Source of the DNA: Streptomyces barkulensis
GTDB taxonomy: Bacteria; Actinomycetota; Actinomycetes; Streptomycetales; Streptomycetaceae
Assembly: GCF_002843305.1 (NCBI RefSeq)
Contig: NZ_PGSG01000109.1
Coordinates: forward strand, 1-64,000
Direction of reading: 5' to 3'
Length of the DNA stretch: 64,000 nucleotides
Positions within the stretch are counted from its first letter, which is position 1. Each line of letters starts with the position of its first letter. The translations under genes and the position numbers were made by a program. The notes beneath the pieces are model-generated. The model searched no databases. It had not been told where the DNA came from and saw only the letters and a program-made list of their open reading frames with translations. Shown piece by piece: positions 1-8,121 of the stretch.

Positions 1-357
1 CTGTTGAGTTCTCAAGGAACGGACGCTTCCTTCGGCACCCCTTCCGGGGCCCCTCCGGGCGCTTCCCTTCGGTGTCTCCGACTCTATCAGATCCCTTTTC
101 GGTCTCCGAATCCCCGCCGGCGGGGTCCTGCCTTTTCCTTCCGCGCCGTTTCCGGCGCTTCCACCACCGTAGCGGATTTCCCGTCCGGCTCCTAATCGAG
201 CCACCCGGACCGGAATTGCGGCACGCCGCAATTCACCCCCGGAAGGGATTCACACCAAGTGAGTGGTCGCCGCCGAAGGCGACAGAAGAGCTGCCCGGTG
301 TCGGATCGACTCCGTAGCAGCTCGGAGAACAGTACACGAACGTGAGCGGTCCATCAA
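1..357 (-). promoter_or_regulatory. Probable rRNA operon promoter and leader region, reading left
   Basis: No convincing gene lies here. Read on the minus strand, a box pair TTGATG (357-352) and TACTGT (334-329) is separated by exactly 17 bases. A second -10-like TAGAGT lies at 86-81. The last bases at the left edge read CCTTGAGAACTCAACAG, which I recall from actinomycete pre-rRNA leaders next to 16S genes. Several promoters in series ahead of a long leader is the usual Streptomyces rrn arrangement. The inference is that an rRNA operon begins just left of position 1, transcribed away from this window. The 16S gene itself is not visible, so this is a context call. Confidence 0.6.
213..234. repeat. 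Perfect 9-bp inverted repeat in the leader region
   Basis: GAATTGCGG and CCGCAATTC flank a four-base CACG loop. The element lies between the upstream promoter boxes (329-357) and the inner -10-like box (81-86). It could be an operator or an RNA stem in the leader. I do not recognise a specific binding protein. Confidence 0.5.
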
Positions 358-363
358 ACAGCC

Positions 364-1176
364 CTAGCCGTTGCCGCCGGAGGCCAGTTCACGGCTGCGG
401 TCGCGGGCCGCTTCCAGGGCCGCGATGAGTGCGGCGCGTACACCGTGCCGCTCCAGCTCACGGATGGCGCTGATCGTGGTGCCCGCCGGGGATGTGACCG
501 CCTCGCGGAGTTTGACCGGGTGCTCACCGCTGTCCCGGAGCATCACCGATGCGCCCACGGCCGCCTGGACGATCAGGTCGTGCGCCTTGTCCCGGGGGAG
601 GCCGAGGAGGATGCCCGCGTCGGTCATGGCCTCCACCAGGTAGTAGAAGTACGCCGGCCCCGAGCCGGAGAGCGCCGTGGCGGCGTCCTGCTGGGACTCC
701 GGGACGCGCAGCGTCTTGCCGACCGGCTGGAAGATCTCCTCGGTGCGGACGAGGTGGGTCTCGGTGGCGTGGGTGCCGGCCGAGATGACGGACATGCCCT
801 CGTCCACCAGTACCGGGGTGTTGGGCATGACGCGGACGACCGGAACGCCCTGGGCGAGGCGTTCCTCGATGAAGGCCGTCGGAATTCCGGCGGCCGCGCT
901 GACGACCAGGCGGTCGGCGGGGACGTGGGGGGCCAGCTCGCCGAGGAGGGCCGCCATGTCCTGCGGCTTGACCGCCAGGATCAGTGTGTCGGCCGTCTTG
1001 GCCGCCTCGGCGTTCGTGACCGCGGCGACGCCGTGGCGGGAGCGCAGTTCCTCGGCGCGCTCCGGCCTGCGGGCGGTGACCAGGAGGTCGGACGGGGACC
1101 AGCCGGCGCGGATCATGCCCGACAGCAGGGCTTCGCCGATCTTGCCGGTTCCGAGTACGGCGATCTTCTGGGTCAT
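364..1176 (-). CDS. proC: Pyrroline-5-carboxylate reductase
   Basis: Catalyses the last step of proline synthesis, reducing pyrroline-5-carboxylate with NAD(P)H in the cytosol. The product is 270 residues, normal for the family. A Rossmann nucleotide-binding loop GTGKIGEALLSGM starts near residue 8. The C-terminal signature around ALSGSGPAYFYYLVEAM and TSPAGTTISAI is intact. The ATG at 1176 is preceded by AGGTGAG six bases upstream and reads MTQKIAVLG; an in-frame start 33 bases further upstream has no such site. The gene is the most downstream of a run of minus-strand genes and sits about 130 bp from the ABC permease, so it probably has its own promoter. Confidence 0.95.
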   Translation of the reverse strand: MTQKIAVLGTGKIGEALLSGMIRAGWSPSDLLVTARRPERAEELRSRHGVAAVTNAEAAKTADTLILAVKPQDMAALLGELAPHVPADRLVVSAAAGIPTAFIEERLAQGVPVVRVMPNTPVLVDEGMSVISAGTHATETHLVRTEEIFQPVGKTLRVPESQQDAATALSGSGPAYFYYLVEAMTDAGILLGLPRDKAHDLIVQAAVGASVMLRDSGEHPVKLREAVTSPAGTTISAIRELERHGVRAALIAALEAARDRSRELASGGNG

Positions 1177-1207
1177 GGGACGGCTCACCTTGTCCGGGTC
1201 CGGGTAC

Positions 1208-1254
1208 ATGCGTGCGTGCTGCGCATGCGTGCGTGCGTCTGTGTGCTGCGCTGC
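1208..1254. repeat. Low-complexity GTGC/TGCG-rich stretch upstream of proC
   Basis: The 126-bp gap between proC and the ABC permease contains alternating purine-pyrimidine runs built from GTGC, CATGC and GTGCTGC. It is noncoding simple sequence with short palindromes such as GCATGC. No promoter hexamers stand out. Confidence 0.5.
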
Positions 1255-1302
1255 AATCCTCGCACTCGCGGCGACGGCGCCGCCGGTTCGTCCGTCTGGC
1301 GG

Positions 1303-2040
1303 TCAGGGGGTGCGGCGGCGGAGGGTGGCCGCGCCGAGGAAGAGGACGAGGAGGGCGCTTCCGGCGACGACGGCGATGTCGCGGACGAGGTCGCCGGTGA
1401 CGTCGGGGCTGCGCAGGACCTCGTTCATGCCGTCCACCGCGTAGGACAGGGGCAGGACGTTCGAGACGGCCTCCAGGACGGGCTGCATGGTGTCGCGCGG
1501 TGTGAGCAGGCCGCAGAGCAGGAGCTGCGGGAGGATCAGCGCGGGCATGAACTGGACGGCCTGGAACTCGGTGGCGGCGAAGGCGGAGACGAACAGGCCC
1601 AGCGCGGTGCCGAGCAGTGCGTCGAGCAGGGCGATGAGCAGCAGCAGCCAGGGGGAGCCCGCGAAGTCCAGGTCCAGGAACCAGATGGTCACCCCGGTGG
1701 CCAGGGCCGCCTGGGCGACGGCCAGCAGGCCGAAGGCCAGTGCGTAGCCCAGGATCAGGTCGGCCTTGCCCAGCGGCATGGACAGCAGGCGCTCCAGGGT
1801 GCCCGAGGTGCGTTCGCGCAGGGTGGCGATGGAGGTGACCAGGAACATCGTGATCATCGGGAAGATGCCGAGCAGCGAGGCTCCGATGCGGTCGAAGAGT
1901 TCGCGGTCGTCGGCGTAGACGTAGTACAGCAGGACCGTCAGCAGCACGGGGACGAGCAGCAGCAGCGCGATCGTGCGGGGGTCGTGCGCGAGCTGGCGCA
2001 GTACGCGGCGGGCGGTGGCCAGGGTCCGGAGCGCGCTCAC
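1303..2040 (-). CDS. ABC-2 type transporter permease
   Basis: Integral membrane half of an ABC exporter, 245 residues, with about six hydrophobic segments, the first at residues 25-42 and the last near 222-240. The block around TLRERTSGTLERLLSMP, just after the second membrane segment, is typical of ABC-2 permeases of drug or polyketide exporters. Its start overlaps the stop of the ATPase gene (2037-2819) by four bases (ATGA), so the two are translationally coupled and form one transporter. The substrate cannot be read from sequence; efflux of a toxic or secreted compound is the family norm. Confidence 0.88.
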   Translation of the reverse strand: MSALRTLATARRVLRQLAHDPRTIALLLLVPVLLTVLLYYVYADDRELFDRIGASLLGIFPMITMFLVTSIATLRERTSGTLERLLSMPLGKADLILGYALAFGLLAVAQAALATGVTIWFLDLDFAGSPWLLLLIALLDALLGTALGLFVSAFAATEFQAVQFMPALILPQLLLCGLLTPRDTMQPVLEAVSNVLPLSYAVDGMNEVLRSPDVTGDLVRDIAVVAGSALLVLFLGAATLRRRTP

Positions 2041-2819
2041 CGGGTCTCCTCCTCGTCGGTTTCATCGGTCTTCTCGTCTTCCCGGGCGGTGTCGACCAGG
2101 TGGAGGAAGGCGTCTTCGACGGTGCTGGTGCGGGTGCGGGCCCTCAGGGCGTCGGGGGTGCCGTCGGCCAGGAGGCGGCCGGCGCGCATCAGCAGCAGGC
2201 GGTCGCAGCGGTCGGCCTCGTCCATGACGTGGGACGAGACGAGCAGGGTGGTGCCGCGTCCGGCCGCGAGGCGGTGGAAGAGGCCCCACAGGTCGCGGCG
2301 GAGGACGGGGTCGAGGCCGACGGTGGGTTCGTCGAGGACCAGCAGCTCGGGGGAGCCGAGCAGGGCGACGGCCAGGGAGACCCGGGACAGCTGCCCGCCG
2401 GAGAGGTTGCCGGCGAGTGCTTCGGCGTGGGTGGTGAGGTCGACGTCGGCGAAGGCGCGTTCGACCTGTGCGCGGCGGTCGGCGCGGGGCAGGCCCAGAA
2501 CGGAGGCGAAGTACTCCAGGTTCTGGCGGATGGTCAGGTCGGTGTAGACGGAGGCGGCCTGGGTGACGTATCCGACGCGGGAGCGCAGCGGTGCGGCTCC
2601 GGCCGGCCGGCCGAGCACGTCGAGGGTGCCGGTGACCTTCGCCTGGGTGCCGGCGATGGCGCGCATCAGGGTGGTCTTGCCGCAGCCGCTGGGGCCCAGC
2701 AGGCCGGTGACGGTGGAGCGTGGGACGTCGAAGGAGAGGCCGTCGACGACGGTGCGGCCACCGCGGACGACGGTGAGGCCGTCGGCTCTGACGGCCGGCC
2801 CCGCAGAAGAATTCATCAT
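2037..2819 (-). CDS. ABC transporter ATP-binding protein
   Basis: Nucleotide-binding subunit, 260 residues, partner of the permease encoded directly downstream. Walker A is GPSGCGKTT (about residues 42-50), the signature motif is LSGGQLSRVSLA, Walker B is LLVLDEPTVGLDP, and a switch histidine follows in LLVSSHVMDEADRC. A charged, acidic tail (EDEKTDETDEEETR) closes the protein. Two ATG codons occur in tandem at 2819 and 2816. CATTAT lies at 2832-2827, seven bases before the first ATG, which would fit a leaderless start. The family powers export coupled to an ABC-2 membrane subunit. Confidence 0.93.
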   Translation of the reverse strand: MMNSSAGPAVRADGLTVVRGGRTVVDGLSFDVPRSTVTGLLGPSGCGKTTLMRAIAGTQAKVTGTLDVLGRPAGAAPLRSRVGYVTQAASVYTDLTIRQNLEYFASVLGLPRADRRAQVERAFADVDLTTHAEALAGNLSGGQLSRVSLAVALLGSPELLVLDEPTVGLDPVLRRDLWGLFHRLAAGRGTTLLVSSHVMDEADRCDRLLLMRAGRLLADGTPDALRARTRTSTVEDAFLHLVDTAREDEKTDETDEEETR

Positions 2820-2879
2820 GCGTTGAATAATGCTCCCGCGCCGGCCCGGGCGTCAAGCGGGACGGGCCCGGACATGCCG

Positions 2880-2910
2880 ACGCCCCCCGTCCGGGACGGA
2901 CGGGGGGCGT
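2880..2910 (-). terminator. Intrinsic-type hairpin downstream of the 2964-3470 gene
   Basis: A perfect 13-bp stem (2880-2892 with 2898-2910) closes a five-base loop. It sits 54 bases past the stop of the membrane-protein gene and before the ABC operon. It lacks a strong U tract, as is common in Streptomyces. Confidence 0.7.
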
Positions 2911-2963
2911 TGCGGGCGGTATCGCGGGGGGTGCCGCGGGGCGGGCGGCTCGGCCCGCCTCTC

Positions 2964-3470
2964 TCAGCGCCTGCGGCCGGGCCTTCCGGAGCCGCGGCGG
3001 GCGGCCGGGTTGCCGCGGCGCGCGGCACGGGCGGCGCCACGGCGCTCGTACCGCGCGACGGCCCGGTCGTACTCGGCGCGCCGCAGTTTCTCGCCGGGGG
3101 CCTCGACCAGGCTGCGCGCGGCGTAGGCGAGCAGGACGCCGAGGAAGCCGACCATCTTCACCGGGCGCATCGCCGCGTCGTCGGAGCGGGCCTGGCCGGG
3201 CTCGCGGGTGTAGTCGGTGAGGGTGCGGCTGAAGGCCATGGAGCTGGACAGTGCCAGGGCGACCACGAGCAGGACGCCGATCACGCCGCCGTCCGCGAAG
3301 GTGCTGCCCTCGTACGCCAGCCGCAGCACCCAGGCTCCGGCGGCGGCCAGCAGCAGCGCCCCGAGTCCGAGCGTGATCCGGCGCAGGAGGTAGCCACCGG
3401 AGTGGTCCGCCCAGGTGGTGCCGTAGAACCGGATCGGCTCGGGCTCGGGGCGCTCCCGCTTCTCGCTCAT
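2964..3470 (-). CDS. Small membrane protein of unknown function
   Basis: 168 residues. A polar N-terminus with a short P/E-rich run (about residues 1-27) is followed by two hydrophobic segments, about 32-50 and 60-78, then a third weaker one near 102-118, and a very basic C-terminal tail rich in Arg, Ala and Gly (from about 135). I do not recognise a named family. The ATG at 3470 has no strong purine box nearby. It lies 46 bp downstream of ilvD on the same strand and could be cotranscribed with it. The Arg-rich tail is probably cytoplasmic and may bind nucleic acid or acidic lipids, but that is only a guess from charge. Confidence 0.7.
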   Translation of the reverse strand: MSEKRERPEPEPIRFYGTTWADHSGGYLLRRITLGLGALLLAAAGAWVLRLAYEGSTFADGGVIGVLLVVALALSSSMAFSRTLTDYTREPGQARSDDAAMRPVKMVGFLGVLLAYAARSLVEAPGEKLRRAEYDRAVARYERRGAARAARRGNPAARRGSGRPGRRR

Positions 3471-3515
3471 GGTGTCGATTATGCGGGCGGCGGTCCGGGA
3501 AATACCGGGGCGGGG

Positions 3516-5354
3516 TCAGCCGAGCTTGGTGACGTCCCGCACCGCGCCCTTGTCGGCGCTGGTGGCCATGGCCGCGTAGGCGCGCAGCGCGGCGGAGACC
3601 TTGCGGTCGCGCGCCGCCGGCGCGTACCGGCCGCCGAGCGCCTCGCGGCGGGCGGCGAGGGTGGCCTCGTCGACCTTCAGCTCGATGGTGCGGGAGGGGA
3701 TGTCGATGCTGATCAGGTCGCCGTCCTCGACCAGGGCGATGGTGCCGCCCGCGGCCGCCTCGGGGGAGGCGTGGCCGATGGACAGTCCCGAGGTGCCGCC
3801 GGAGAAGCGGCCGTCGGTGATCAGCGCGCACTTGGCGCCCAGACCCCGGCCCTTGAGGAAGGAGGTCGGGTAGAGCATCTCCTGCATGCCGGGGCCGCCC
3901 CTGGGCCCCTCGTAGCGGATGACGACGACGTCGCCCTCCTTGATCTGCTTGCCCAGGATCTTCTCGACGGCCTCCTCCTGCGACTCGCAGACCACGGCCG
4001 GTCCGCTGAAGGTCAGGATGGACTCGTCGACGCCGGCGGTCTTCACCACGCAGCCGTCGACGGCGAGGTTGCCGTGCAGGACGGCCAGGCCGCCGTCCTT
4101 GGAGTAGGCGTGCTCCACGTCGCGCACGCAGCCGCCGGCCGCGTCGGTGTCCAGGGACTCCCAGCGCTCGGACTGTGAGAAGGCGCTGGCGGAGCGGACG
4201 CAGCCGGGGGCGGCGTGGAACAGCTCGACGGCCTCCGGCGACGGGGAGCCGCCGCGGATGTCCCAGGTCTTGAGCCATTCGGCCAGGGAGTCGGAGTGGA
4301 CGGTGCGGACGTCCTCGTTGAGCAGGCCCGCGCGGTACAGCTCGCCCAGGATGGCGGGGATGCCGCCGGCCCGGTGGACGTCCTCCATGTAGTACGAACC
4401 GTTGGGCGCGACCTTGGACAGGCACGGCACGCGGCGCGAGATGGCGTCGATGTCGGTCAGTCCGAAGTCCAGTCCGGCCTCCTGGGCCGCGGCGAGCAGA
4501 TGCAGGATCGTGTTGGTGGAGCCGCCCATGGCGATGTCGAGGGCCATGGCGTTCTCGAAGGCGGCGCGGGAGCCGACGGCGCGCGGCAGGACGGTCGCGT
4601 CGTCCTGCTCGTAGTGGCGCCTGGTGATCTCCACGACCGTGCGGCCGGCGTTCTCGTACAGCGCCCGGCGGGCGGTGTGGGTGGCCAGCACCGAGCCGTT
4701 GCCGGGCAGGGAGAGGCCGATGGCCTCGGTGAGGCAGTTCATCGAGTTGGCGGTGAACATGCCCGAGCAGGAGCCGCAGGTGGGGCAGGCGTTCTCCTCG
4801 ATGAGCGCCATGTCCTCGTCGGAGACGGCGTCGTTGGCCGAGTCGGCGATGGCGCTGATCAGGTCGAGCTTGCGGACCGTGCCGTCGACGAGGGTGGTGC
4901 GGCCGGACTCCATCGGCCCGCCGGAGACGAAGACCGTGGGGATGTTCAGGCGCATCGCGGCCATCAGCATGCCCGGGGTGATCTTGTCGCAGTTGGAGAT
5001 GCAGATCAGGGCGTCGGCGCAGTGCGCCTCGACCATGTACTCCACGGAGTCCGCGATCAGGTCGCGGGAGGGCAGGGAGTAGAGCATGCCGCCGTGCCCC
5101 ATGGCGATGCCGTCGTCCACGGCGATGGTGTTGAACTCGCGCGGGACGCCGCCCGCCTCCTTGATCGCCTCGCTGACGATCCGGCCGACCGGCTGGAGGT
5201 GGGTGTGTCCGGGCACGAACTCGGTGAAGCTGTTGGCCACCGCGATGATCGGCTTGCCGAAGTCCTCGCGCGCTACGCCGGCGGCCCGGAGGAGGGCACG
5301 GGCGCCCGCCATGTTGCGGCCGTGGGTGACGGTGCGGGACCTCAGCTGGGGCAT
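3516..5354 (-). CDS. ilvD: Dihydroxy-acid dehydratase
   Basis: Iron-sulfur dehydratase of branched-chain amino acid and pantothenate precursor synthesis, converting 2,3-dihydroxy-isovalerate to 2-ketoisovalerate. It has 612 residues, the expected length. Cluster cysteines are visible in ISNCDKITPGM and CPTCGSCSGMFTANSMN; the C-terminal signature GPRGGPGMQEML and a catalytic-type SGGTSG segment are present. The ATG at 5354 (MPQLRSRTVT) follows AAGGAG with good spacing; in-frame codons further upstream lack a site. It provides ketoisovalerate that panC-linked pantothenate synthesis elsewhere in the window ultimately needs. Confidence 0.96.
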   Translation of the reverse strand: MPQLRSRTVTHGRNMAGARALLRAAGVAREDFGKPIIAVANSFTEFVPGHTHLQPVGRIVSEAIKEAGGVPREFNTIAVDDGIAMGHGGMLYSLPSRDLIADSVEYMVEAHCADALICISNCDKITPGMLMAAMRLNIPTVFVSGGPMESGRTTLVDGTVRKLDLISAIADSANDAVSDEDMALIEENACPTCGSCSGMFTANSMNCLTEAIGLSLPGNGSVLATHTARRALYENAGRTVVEITRRHYEQDDATVLPRAVGSRAAFENAMALDIAMGGSTNTILHLLAAAQEAGLDFGLTDIDAISRRVPCLSKVAPNGSYYMEDVHRAGGIPAILGELYRAGLLNEDVRTVHSDSLAEWLKTWDIRGGSPSPEAVELFHAAPGCVRSASAFSQSERWESLDTDAAGGCVRDVEHAYSKDGGLAVLHGNLAVDGCVVKTAGVDESILTFSGPAVVCESQEEAVEKILGKQIKEGDVVVIRYEGPRGGPGMQEMLYPTSFLKGRGLGAKCALITDGRFSGGTSGLSIGHASPEAAAGGTIALVEDGDLISIDIPSRTIELKVDEATLAARREALGGRYAPAARDRKVSAALRAYAAMATSADKGAVRDVTKLG

Positions 5355-5485
5355 GGTGCTCCACTCCTTCGTGAACCGTGGGAAGACCGTCGGGCGCGGC
5401 CTTCGGGCCATGGCTGACGAGCGTACGCCTCCTGCTCAAGATCTGGACGAAAAGTCCGGATCGTAAGACATGAGAGGCGCTGGAT

Positions 5486-6217
5486 TCACCCTCCGCGCGG
5501 GTGTTCGCCGACGGGTCCGGCGGGTGCGGCGAGGCCGGTCAGATGGTGCTGGACGGCCGGCGCGAGGCGGGCGACCAGCTCCTCGGACTCCGCGGAGGCC
5601 AGCGGCTCGATCTCCAGGACGTACCGCATGATCGCCACGCCCACCAGCTGCGCGGCGGCCAGTTCCACCCGCAGCCGGCGGTCCGGGGCGTCCAGCCGGT
5701 GCGCCACCCGGGCCATCAGCTGCCGCGTCACCATGCCGCGGAAGATCCGGGCGGCGGTCTCGTTGCTGAGCGCCGAGCGGACGACGGCCAGCAGGGGCGC
5801 GCGGACGGCCGGGTCCTCCCAGACGCCCAGGAAGAAGCGGACGAGCTCCTCGCCGAGGCCCTCGGGGCCGTGCGGGGCGAGATGGCCCAGGCCCTCGGCG
5901 GCGGGGGCGAAGGAGACCTCGGCGGCGGCCTCGAAGACCTGCTCCTTGGTCCCGAAGTAGTGGTGGACCAGGGCCGGGTCCACCTCGGCGCCGCGGGCGA
6001 TGGAGCGGATGGACGCCTTGTCGTAGCCGCGCTCGGCGAACTCCGCGCGGGCCGAGGCCAGGATGCGGTCGCGTGCCGCCTCCCCGGCCGCGGCGCGGTC
6101 GGCCGACGCGGGGCGGCCGCGGCGGCGCGCGGGGCGCGGGGCGCCCCCGGCGCCCTTCGCGGGCTGTGCGGGCTGTGCGTCCCGCGCGGGCCGCGCGTCG
6201 GTGTCCCGCGCGCTCAC
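5486..6217 (-). CDS. TetR-family transcriptional regulator
   Basis: 243 residues. After an Arg/Ala-rich disordered N-terminus (about 1-45), a TetR helix-turn-helix runs through RDRILASARAEFAERGYDKA and VHHYFGTKEQVF (about 47-95), followed by an all-helical ligand/dimerisation domain. The start is taken as the GTG at 6217 because it overlaps the stop of the upstream isomerase gene in a GTGA junction. The pair is therefore translationally coupled, so the regulator may sense or control something linked to that isomerase. Ligand unknown. Confidence 0.88.
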   Translation of the reverse strand: MSARDTDARPARDAQPAQPAKGAGGAPRPARRRGRPASADRAAAGEAARDRILASARAEFAERGYDKASIRSIARGAEVDPALVHHYFGTKEQVFEAAAEVSFAPAAEGLGHLAPHGPEGLGEELVRFFLGVWEDPAVRAPLLAVVRSALSNETAARIFRGMVTRQLMARVAHRLDAPDRRLRVELAAAQLVGVAIMRYVLEIEPLASAESEELVARLAPAVQHHLTGLAAPAGPVGEHPRGG

Positions 6218-7044
6218 GGCCCGGCCTTCCGGGGCACGGAGGCCAGGTGGCGGCGGGTGAAGGCCAGGGCCTCGGCGAGGTCGGCCTCGCGCTCGGCCGA
6301 CGACATCGCCCGGCGGGTGTTGACCTCGACCACCACGTGCCCGTCGAAGCCGCCGGCCGCCAGGTGCTCCAGGACCTCCGCGCACGGCTGGTCGCCGCGC
6401 CCGGGGACGAGGTGCTCGTCCTTGGCGGAGTCGGTGCCGTCGGCGATGTGGAGGTGCGCCAGGCGGTCGCCCATGCGGTCCACCATCGCCAGGGTGTCGT
6501 TGCGGGCGGTGGCGGTGTGGGAGAGGTCGAGGGTGAAGTGGCGGTAGTCGTCCTCGGTCGGGTCCCAGGCGGGGGCGTAGGCGAGCATCTCGCGGTCGCG
6601 GTAGCGCCAGGGGTACATGTTCTCGACGGCGAAGCGGACGTCGGTCTCGTCGGCCATCCGCCACACGCCGCGGATGAACTCCCGGGCGTAGGAACGCTGC
6701 CAGCGGAACGGCGGATGCACCACGACCGTGCTCGCGCCCAGCTTCTCGGCGGCCTCGCGGGAGCGCTGGAGCTTGGTCCAGGGGTCCTTGGACCACACGC
6801 GCTGGGTGATCAGCAGGCAGGGGGCGTGGACGGCGAGGACCGGGACGCCGTGGAAGTCGGAGAGCCTGCGCAGCGCCTCGACGTCCTGGCTGACCGGATC
6901 GGTCCACACCATCACCTCCACCCCGTCGTAACCGAGGCGTGCGGCGATCTCGAAGGCCGTCGCCGTGGTCTCCGGGTAGACGGAGGCCGTGGAGAGGGCG
7001 ACCTTCGGTGCCGGAAGGGACAGCTCTGGATCGACCACGCACAA
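6214..7044 (-). CDS. TIM-barrel sugar isomerase/AP-endonuclease-2 family protein
   Basis: 276 residues with the fold signs of the xylose-isomerase-like/EndoIV superfamily: an N-terminal strand KVALSTASVYP, a repeated pattern of strands ending in metal-ligand candidates (VVHPPF, ENMYPW, LDLSHTA with D-x-S-H, HLHIADGTDSAKDEH, VVVEVN). These His, Glu and Asp residues would bind two or three divalent metals. The family includes sugar epimerases and endonuclease IV; substrate cannot be assigned. The start at 7044 is upstream of an in-frame GTG at 7038 that is nearly as plausible. Coupled to the TetR gene through a four-base overlap. Confidence 0.8.
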   Translation of the reverse strand: MCVVDPELSLPAPKVALSTASVYPETTATAFEIAARLGYDGVEVMVWTDPVSQDVEALRRLSDFHGVPVLAVHAPCLLITQRVWSKDPWTKLQRSREAAEKLGASTVVVHPPFRWQRSYAREFIRGVWRMADETDVRFAVENMYPWRYRDREMLAYAPAWDPTEDDYRHFTLDLSHTATARNDTLAMVDRMGDRLAHLHIADGTDSAKDEHLVPGRGDQPCAEVLEHLAAGGFDGHVVVEVNTRRAMSSAEREADLAEALAFTRRHLASVPRKAGP

Positions 7045-7113
7045 CAGCCTACGGCGACCGGGAGTGCGTTACGGAGGTCGTCGCGGGGCCCGCGGGCCCG
7101 GGTGTGGGGAAGG

Positions 7114-8055
7114 TCACGGAGTCCCGTTGCCGGACAGCGTGTCCAGCCGGCGCAGGATGACGCCCTCACGCAGCGCCCAGGGGCAGATCTCCAGCCGCTC
7201 CACGCCGAACAGGTCCATGGCTCCCTCCGCCACCAGCGCCCCCGCCGGCAGCTGCCCGGCCCGGCCCTCGGAGACGCCGGGGAGGGCGGCGCGTTCGGCG
7301 GCCGGCATGGTGGCCAGCCTGGGCACCCACTCCTCCAGCGACGCGCGCACCAGTTCGCGCTGCGCGTAGGGGCCCTCGGCGGAGCGGGGAGCGCCCGCCA
7401 GCCGGGCGAGCTGCTTGAAGGTCTTGGAGGTGGCCACCACGTGGTCGGGGGTGCCCAGCCGGCTGAAACCCCCGACGACCCGGGCGATCTCGTGCCGCAC
7501 ATGGCGGCGCAGCGCGCGGACGTCGGCCGGGTCGGGCGGGTCGCCGGGCAGCCAGGAGGCCGTGAGGCGGCCGGCGCCCAGCGGCAGCGAGGCGGCGGCG
7601 TCGGGCTGCTCGTCGATGCCGTACGCGATCTCCAGCGAGCCGCCGCCGATGTCCAGGACCAGCAGCCGTCCGGCCGACCAGCCGAACCAGCGGCGGGCGG
7701 CGAGGAAGGTCAGCCGGGCCTCGTCCTCGCCGGAGAGCACCTTCAGCTCCACGCCCGTCTCGGCGGCGACCCGCTCCAGCACATGGTCGGCGTTGGCGGC
7801 GTCCCGTACGGCCGAGGTGGCGAACGGCAGCAGGTCCTCCACGCCCTTGTCCTCGGCGACGACCATCGCCTCCCGGACGGTCGCGGCGAGTTTCCCGACG
7901 CCCGCCGGGCTTATGGAGCCGTCCTCGTCGAGGAGTTCGGCCAGGCGCAGTTCCGCCTTGTGGGAGTAGGCGGGCAGGGGGCGGGCACCCCGGTGCGCGT
8001 CCACCACCAGCAGGTGAACGGTGTTGGAACCCACGTCGAGGACACCGAGTCTCAT
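7114..8055 (-). CDS. ppx: Exopolyphosphatase/guanosine pentaphosphate phosphohydrolase family
   Basis: 313 residues of the Ppx/GppA branch of the sugar-kinase/actin superfamily. The two phosphate-binding loops are seen at DVGSNTVHLLV (residues 6-16) and LDIGGGSLEIAYG (about residue 136). It lacks the C-terminal HD extension of the long E. coli enzymes, matching the short actinobacterial form. Expected roles are hydrolysis of polyphosphate or of pppGpp, both tied to stringent response. The ATG at 8055 starts MRLGVLDVG, the canonical beginning. It is divergent from the 8122 gene with only 66 bp between them. Confidence 0.9.
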   Translation of the reverse strand: MRLGVLDVGSNTVHLLVVDAHRGARPLPAYSHKAELRLAELLDEDGSISPAGVGKLAATVREAMVVAEDKGVEDLLPFATSAVRDAANADHVLERVAAETGVELKVLSGEDEARLTFLAARRWFGWSAGRLLVLDIGGGSLEIAYGIDEQPDAAASLPLGAGRLTASWLPGDPPDPADVRALRRHVRHEIARVVGGFSRLGTPDHVVATSKTFKQLARLAGAPRSAEGPYAQRELVRASLEEWVPRLATMPAAERAALPGVSEGRAGQLPAGALVAEGAMDLFGVERLEICPWALREGVILRRLDTLSGNGTP

Positions 8056-8109
8056 GGGGGGCCACGCTACTGCGGCGGGACGGTGGTCCGGAGCCCGGCC
8101 CGTGGTGCA

Positions 8110-8115
8110 TACCCT
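8110..8115 (+). promoter_or_regulatory. -10 box for a leaderless transcript
   Basis: TACCCT ends six bases before the GTG at 8122, the spacing expected when transcription starts at the first base of the start codon. No ribosome-binding sequence lies between. The -35 is not recognisable. Confidence 0.5.
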
Positions 8116-8121
8116 GGGTGC

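Noticed and set aside
2062..5439. A 1125-codon minus-strand open frame over ilvD and the ABC ATPase
   Set aside because: It is out of frame with the clearly recognisable ilvD and ATPase proteins and is Arg/Pro/Gly-rich shadow sequence.
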